Below are positions 6,053 through 7,544 of a stretch of DNA of 7,544 nt, piece by piece. Source of the DNA: Planctomycetaceae bacterium (GTDB lineage: Bacteria; Planctomycetota; Planctomycetia; Pirellulales; Pirellulaceae); contig SXHS01000173.1 of the NCBI GenBank assembly GCA_005773145.1, forward strand, positions 1-7,544. The letters are read 5' to 3'. The position numbers were made by a program, and so were the translations under genes. Position 1 is the stretch's first letter; the number at the start of each line of letters is the position of its first letter. The notes below the pieces were generated by a model. That model saw only the letters and a list, made by a program, of their open reading frames with translations. It ran no database searches and was not told the DNA's origin.

Positions 6053-6077
6053 CGGGACCATGGCCGACTGCGTCCCG
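6053..6077 (-). other. Inverted repeat in the rpsL-rpsG gap, possible S7 operator
   Basis: CGGGAC (6077-6072) and GTCCCG (6058-6053) are exact complements around a 13-nt loop, 40-65 nt upstream of the rpsG start. In E. coli S7 represses the str operon by binding the rpsL-rpsG intercistronic RNA, so a structured element here fits a similar role. The fold does not obviously copy the E. coli site, and the function is inferred from position only. Confidence 0.3.
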
Positions 6078-6132
6078 CACTCGAGACCGTGGCGACAACC
6101 TATTTTTACTTATCGGTATTTGAATTCCAGCG

Positions 6133-6148
6133 GCAAACGGCCGTTTGC
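6133..6148. repeat. Perfect 16-bp palindrome touching the rpsL stop codon
   Basis: GCAAACGGCCGTTTGC reads the same on both strands and includes the final G of the rpsL TAG. As RNA it folds into a 6-bp stem with a GGCC tetraloop right behind the stop codon. No U run follows on the transcribed strand, so it is not a terminator. It could shield the rpsL 3' end, take part in S7 feedback, or be a protein-binding site on DNA. Confidence 0.7.
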
Positions 6149-6519
6149 TACTTGCCTCGCTTGGCACCGTAGCGACTACGGGATCGCTTGCGACCGTTCA
6201 CGCCCATCGTATCCAACGCGCCACGCACGACTTGATAACGCACACCGGGCAAATCCCGCACCCGGCCTCCGCGGACTAGTACGATCGAGTGCTCCTGCAA
6301 GCTGTGACCTTCGCCCGGAATGTAGACCGTAACTTCTTTGCCGTTGGACAGCCGCACGCGGGTGATCTTACGCAAAGCCGAATTGGGCTTCTTGGGGGTC
6401 ATGGTACGGACCTGCAAACAGACACCCCGCCGCTGCGGACACTCATCCAACACGGGCGACTTGCTCTTACCCCGATTCGGCCGACGCTTCCGACGCACTA
6501 ACTGATTGATGGTTGGCAT
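6148..6519 (-). CDS. rpsL: 30S ribosomal protein S12 with Arg at position 88
   Basis: S12 forms part of the decoding centre and controls proofreading; it is the classical streptomycin target protein. The 123-residue product spans the family: MPTINQLVRRKRRP, CPQRRGVCLQVRTMTPKKPN, SALRKITRVRLSNGKEVTVY, IPGEGHSLQEHSIVLVRGGR, VRDLPGVRYQVVRGALDTMG and the basic tail. Lys43 and Lys44 in TPKKPNS are kept. The next drug-linked position, Lys88 in E. coli and mycobacteria (RGGRVKDLPG), is Arg88 here, codon CGG at 6258-6256. Asp89, the site thiomethylated by RimO in E. coli, is kept. The ATG has only a modest ribosome binding site (GGGAAG about 10 nt upstream). The gene opens the str part of the cluster and probably has its own promoter at 6567-6594. 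Confidence 0.97.
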   Translation of the reverse strand: MPTINQLVRRKRRPNRGKSKSPVLDECPQRRGVCLQVRTMTPKKPNSALRKITRVRLSNGKEVTVYIPGEGHSLQEHSIVLVRGGRVRDLPGVRYQVVRGALDTMGVNGRKRSRSRYGAKRGK

Positions 6520-6566
6520 AATATGCGGACTTCCCGGACCAAATAACAGAATTCGATAGACCCCTC

Positions 6567-6594
6567 AGGGTACCGAATCCCCGCATCGTGTCAA
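6567..6594 (-). promoter_or_regulatory. Probable promoter of rpsL and the str cluster
   Basis: TTGACA at 6594-6589 is a full match to the sigma70 -35 consensus. TACCCT at 6572-6567, 16 nt downstream, is a weak -10 with three matches. Transcription would begin near 6560, giving a leader of about 40 nt. The site lies in the 88-nt gap between the heme-protein stop and rpsL, where a strong promoter is expected. No terminator is visible in that gap, so read-through from the upstream gene is possible. Confidence 0.45.
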
Positions 6595-6607
6595 GGGCCA
6601 ATAGGAC

Positions 6608-7195
6608 CTACTCGATGGGAACGGTATAGCCAATGGCACCGATCGGCTCTCCGTCCTTGACATGCTTGTAATTCTCGTGGCACATCGTGCATTTTTTCAG
6701 CACAACCGGAATGGGCGTGGCCACACGCAGATAACGCTGCCCGTCCCGCTGCAACTCCTCCTCGGCCCAGCTCTTGCCCTGCTTCAATTGGGCCACCGCC
6801 CCCTTTTCAAAGGCGTCCAGCGGCGCGTTCTTGGCCTCCAAAGGCGCCCCCGTGGCGTCCATCAACCGCACCTGATGCCAGCCCTTCTTCTCGATGGCGT
6901 CGAAGAGGGCAATGGCGGCCGACCCAGCTGGCAGGTCGTTCTCATCATTGACGTAGTGCTCCGTAATCAATACCACGGCTGTCTTGTAGATATCATCCAG
7001 CATGCGTACCTGCTTCCTGGCACGTTCCAATGCCACATCGGCCGCCGGGTCCGCTGCGGGGAGCGACAGGCCCAAGGCCAGGACCATCGGCCCGGCCAAA
7101 CCGGCGCCCACCAGCGCCATGACCCGCCGCACCCTGCCCCCGTCCCGCCCACGCTCGATCGTCGATTTCATGCCCTGTTGAATACCATCCGCCAT
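6608..7195 (-). CDS. Exported or membrane-anchored monoheme c-type protein, DUF3365/Tll0287-like
   Basis: The 195-residue product has one c-type heme site, CTMCH at residues 169-173, followed by GEPIGAIGYTVPIE, the usual C-terminal pattern of DUF3365 (Tll0287-like) domains, which are PAS-like heme modules. The N-terminus is basic (RGRDGGRVRR) and followed by a hydrophobic stretch at about 25-45 (VMALVGAGLAGPMVLALGL), then LPAADPAAD. This is a signal peptide or a single membrane anchor, placing the heme outside the cytoplasm as cytochrome c maturation requires. A helical stretch (ARKQVRMLDDIYKTAVVLIT) leads into the domain. The only cysteines are the two in the heme motif. I chose the ATG at 7195 because AAGGAG lies 8 nt upstream; longer in-frame starts lack such a site. 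The role is unknown; redox sensing or electron transfer is a guess from the family. It precedes rpsL in the same direction. Confidence 0.85.
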   Translation of the reverse strand: MADGIQQGMKSTIERGRDGGRVRRVMALVGAGLAGPMVLALGLSLPAADPAADVALERARKQVRMLDDIYKTAVVLITEHYVNDENDLPAGSAAIALFDAIEKKGWHQVRLMDATGAPLEAKNAPLDAFEKGAVAQLKQGKSWAEEELQRDGQRYLRVATPIPVVLKKCTMCHENYKHVKDGEPIGAIGYTVPIE

Positions 7196-7203
7196 GGTAC
7201 CGA

Positions 7204-7209
7204 CTCCTT
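7204..7209 (-). promoter_or_regulatory. Ribosome binding site that fixes the heme-protein start
   Basis: AAGGAG on the minus strand, 8 nt before the ATG at 7195, is a near-perfect Shine-Dalgarno. It rules against the start codons further upstream that would add about 33 residues in front of the signal sequence. Confidence 0.8.
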
Positions 7210-7277
7210 GCAGAATGCACCTCGGTTCAGCAACTCGAATACGCCGGCCATGCAACAGCATCCGCGCGGCCCCAACT

Positions 7278-7306
7278 AAACTAGCGGCGCACAATCAAGA
7301 AATCAA
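7278..7306 (-). promoter_or_regulatory. Possible promoter of the heme-protein gene
   Basis: TTGATT (7306-7301) and TAGTTT (7283-7278) are 17 nt apart on the minus strand in an AT-rich island, with four and three consensus matches. The start point would be near 7271, about 75 nt upstream of the ATG. The -35 lies inside a tandem repeat that contains a second TTGATT, so the exact element is ambiguous. Confidence 0.3.
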
Positions 7307-7308
7307 GA
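7293..7308. repeat. Tandem 8-bp repeat (AATCAAGA twice)
   Basis: AATCAAGA occurs at 7293-7300 and again at 7301-7308. On the minus strand this reads TCTTGATT twice, giving two possible -35 elements for the heme-protein gene or two half-sites for a regulator. Such a short repeat could also be chance. Confidence 0.6.
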
Positions 7309-7309
7309 C

Positions 7310-7544
7310 TTAAATATCTGCTATCTTAACATTGGACCGCCGGGTACCACGGGCGGCTTGTCCGACTGATTGTGTATGCAGGGGGGAGTCCTGGTCGTGG
7401 GGCTTTGCCCTTATTTTCGCCCACATTTTTGGAGTCGGCATCCGTGAGGCCGTATCGATCTTTTCCGGGCCAAGGGCCCATCCGTTTAGATAGCCCAGGC
7501 AGAATGCCTGGGACGTTGACTTAGATCGCGTCGGAGCCTCGCTC
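7310..7544. other. Right-edge region without a convincing gene
   Basis: I see no coding region with a plausible start, ribosome binding site or recognisable protein on either strand between the heme-protein gene and the right edge (7196-7544 in all). It holds an AT-rich stretch to about 7334, a weak inverted repeat CCGCC/GGCGG at 7337-7356, a short GGGC/GCCC hairpin followed by TTATTTT on the plus strand at 7399-7418, GGGCC/GGCCC at 7467-7479, and a strong 8-bp hairpin at 7494-7512. It is probably intergenic, with the next gene beyond the edge. Confidence 0.5.
7494..7512. repeat. Perfect 8-bp inverted repeat CCCAGGCA-GAA-TGCCTGGG
   Basis: The arms 7494-7501 and 7505-7512 are exact complements around a 3-nt GAA loop. 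Neither strand has a T run next to it, so it does not look like an intrinsic terminator. It has the form of a short palindromic intergenic repeat, but whether it recurs in the genome cannot be seen from one window. Confidence 0.65.

Noticed and set aside
5358..6332. 324-residue open frame on the plus strand opposite rpsG and rpsL
   Set aside because: It lies antisense to two certain ribosomal-protein genes, has a shadow-like composition and shows no protein features.
7196..7294. Longer start for the heme protein adding 33 residues
   Set aside because: The extension would put a basic, non-conserved tail before the signal sequence, whereas AAGGAG points clearly to the ATG at 7195.
7399..7418. 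Plus-strand GGGGC-TTT-GCCCT hairpin followed by TATTTT, resembling an intrinsic terminator
   Set aside because: There is no plus-strand gene in the window for it to end, and the stem has only 4-5 bp. Noted as a local structure only.
1..7544. CRISPR array, tRNA or rRNA gene, insertion sequence or toxin-antitoxin pair
   Set aside because: I saw no regularly spaced repeats, cloverleaf pattern, terminal inverted repeats with a transposase, or small paired genes; nearly all the sequence is accounted for by conserved ribosomal genes.

Overview
The window is a bacterial ribosomal-protein locus lying entirely on the minus strand. It joins a str-type cluster (rpsL, rpsG, fusA) head to tail with the start of an S10-type cluster (rpsJ, rplC, rplD, rplW, rplB). 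rplB runs off the left edge. Right of rpsL lies a gene for a small exported monoheme protein of the DUF3365/Tll0287-like type, followed by about 350 bases with no convincing gene. A planctomycete is the most likely source: the L4 loop (RQKGTGNARAGS...RRGGGH) and the S10 N-terminus and core look planctomycete-like to me, as do the heme protein and an EF-G of the spd/mtEFG2 type. This assignment rests on recalled family features, not on a search.

Layout in transcription order, right to left: heme protein 7195-6608; rpsL 6519-6148; rpsG 6011-5541; fusA 5359-3260; rpsJ 3024-2695 (GTG start); rplC 2439-1750; rplD 1734-1099; rplW 1028-687; rplB 673 to the edge. Spacing is unusual. From rplC to rplB the genes are tight (15, 70 and 13 nt), but the gaps are 136 nt (rpsL-rpsG), 181 nt (rpsG-fusA), 235 nt (fusA-rpsJ) and 255 nt (rpsJ-rplC). 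Those gaps hold the likely regulatory content: a good sigma70-type promoter and two hairpins ahead of rpsJ, a terminator-like hairpin between rpsG and fusA, a palindrome at the rpsL stop, and an AT-rich segment with short tandem repeats ahead of rplC. No tuf gene lies between fusA and rpsJ, and no rpoC lies before rpsL.

Together the genes build both ribosomal subunits (S12, S7, S10; L3, L4, L23, L2) and supply a translational GTPase. Three points deserve a second look. The str-linked EF-G has lost the domain IV features tied to translocation and resembles recycling-type spd/mtEFG2. S12 naturally carries Arg at position 88, a known streptomycin-resistance substitution elsewhere. The rpsJ leader looks like a candidate cis-regulatory RNA.
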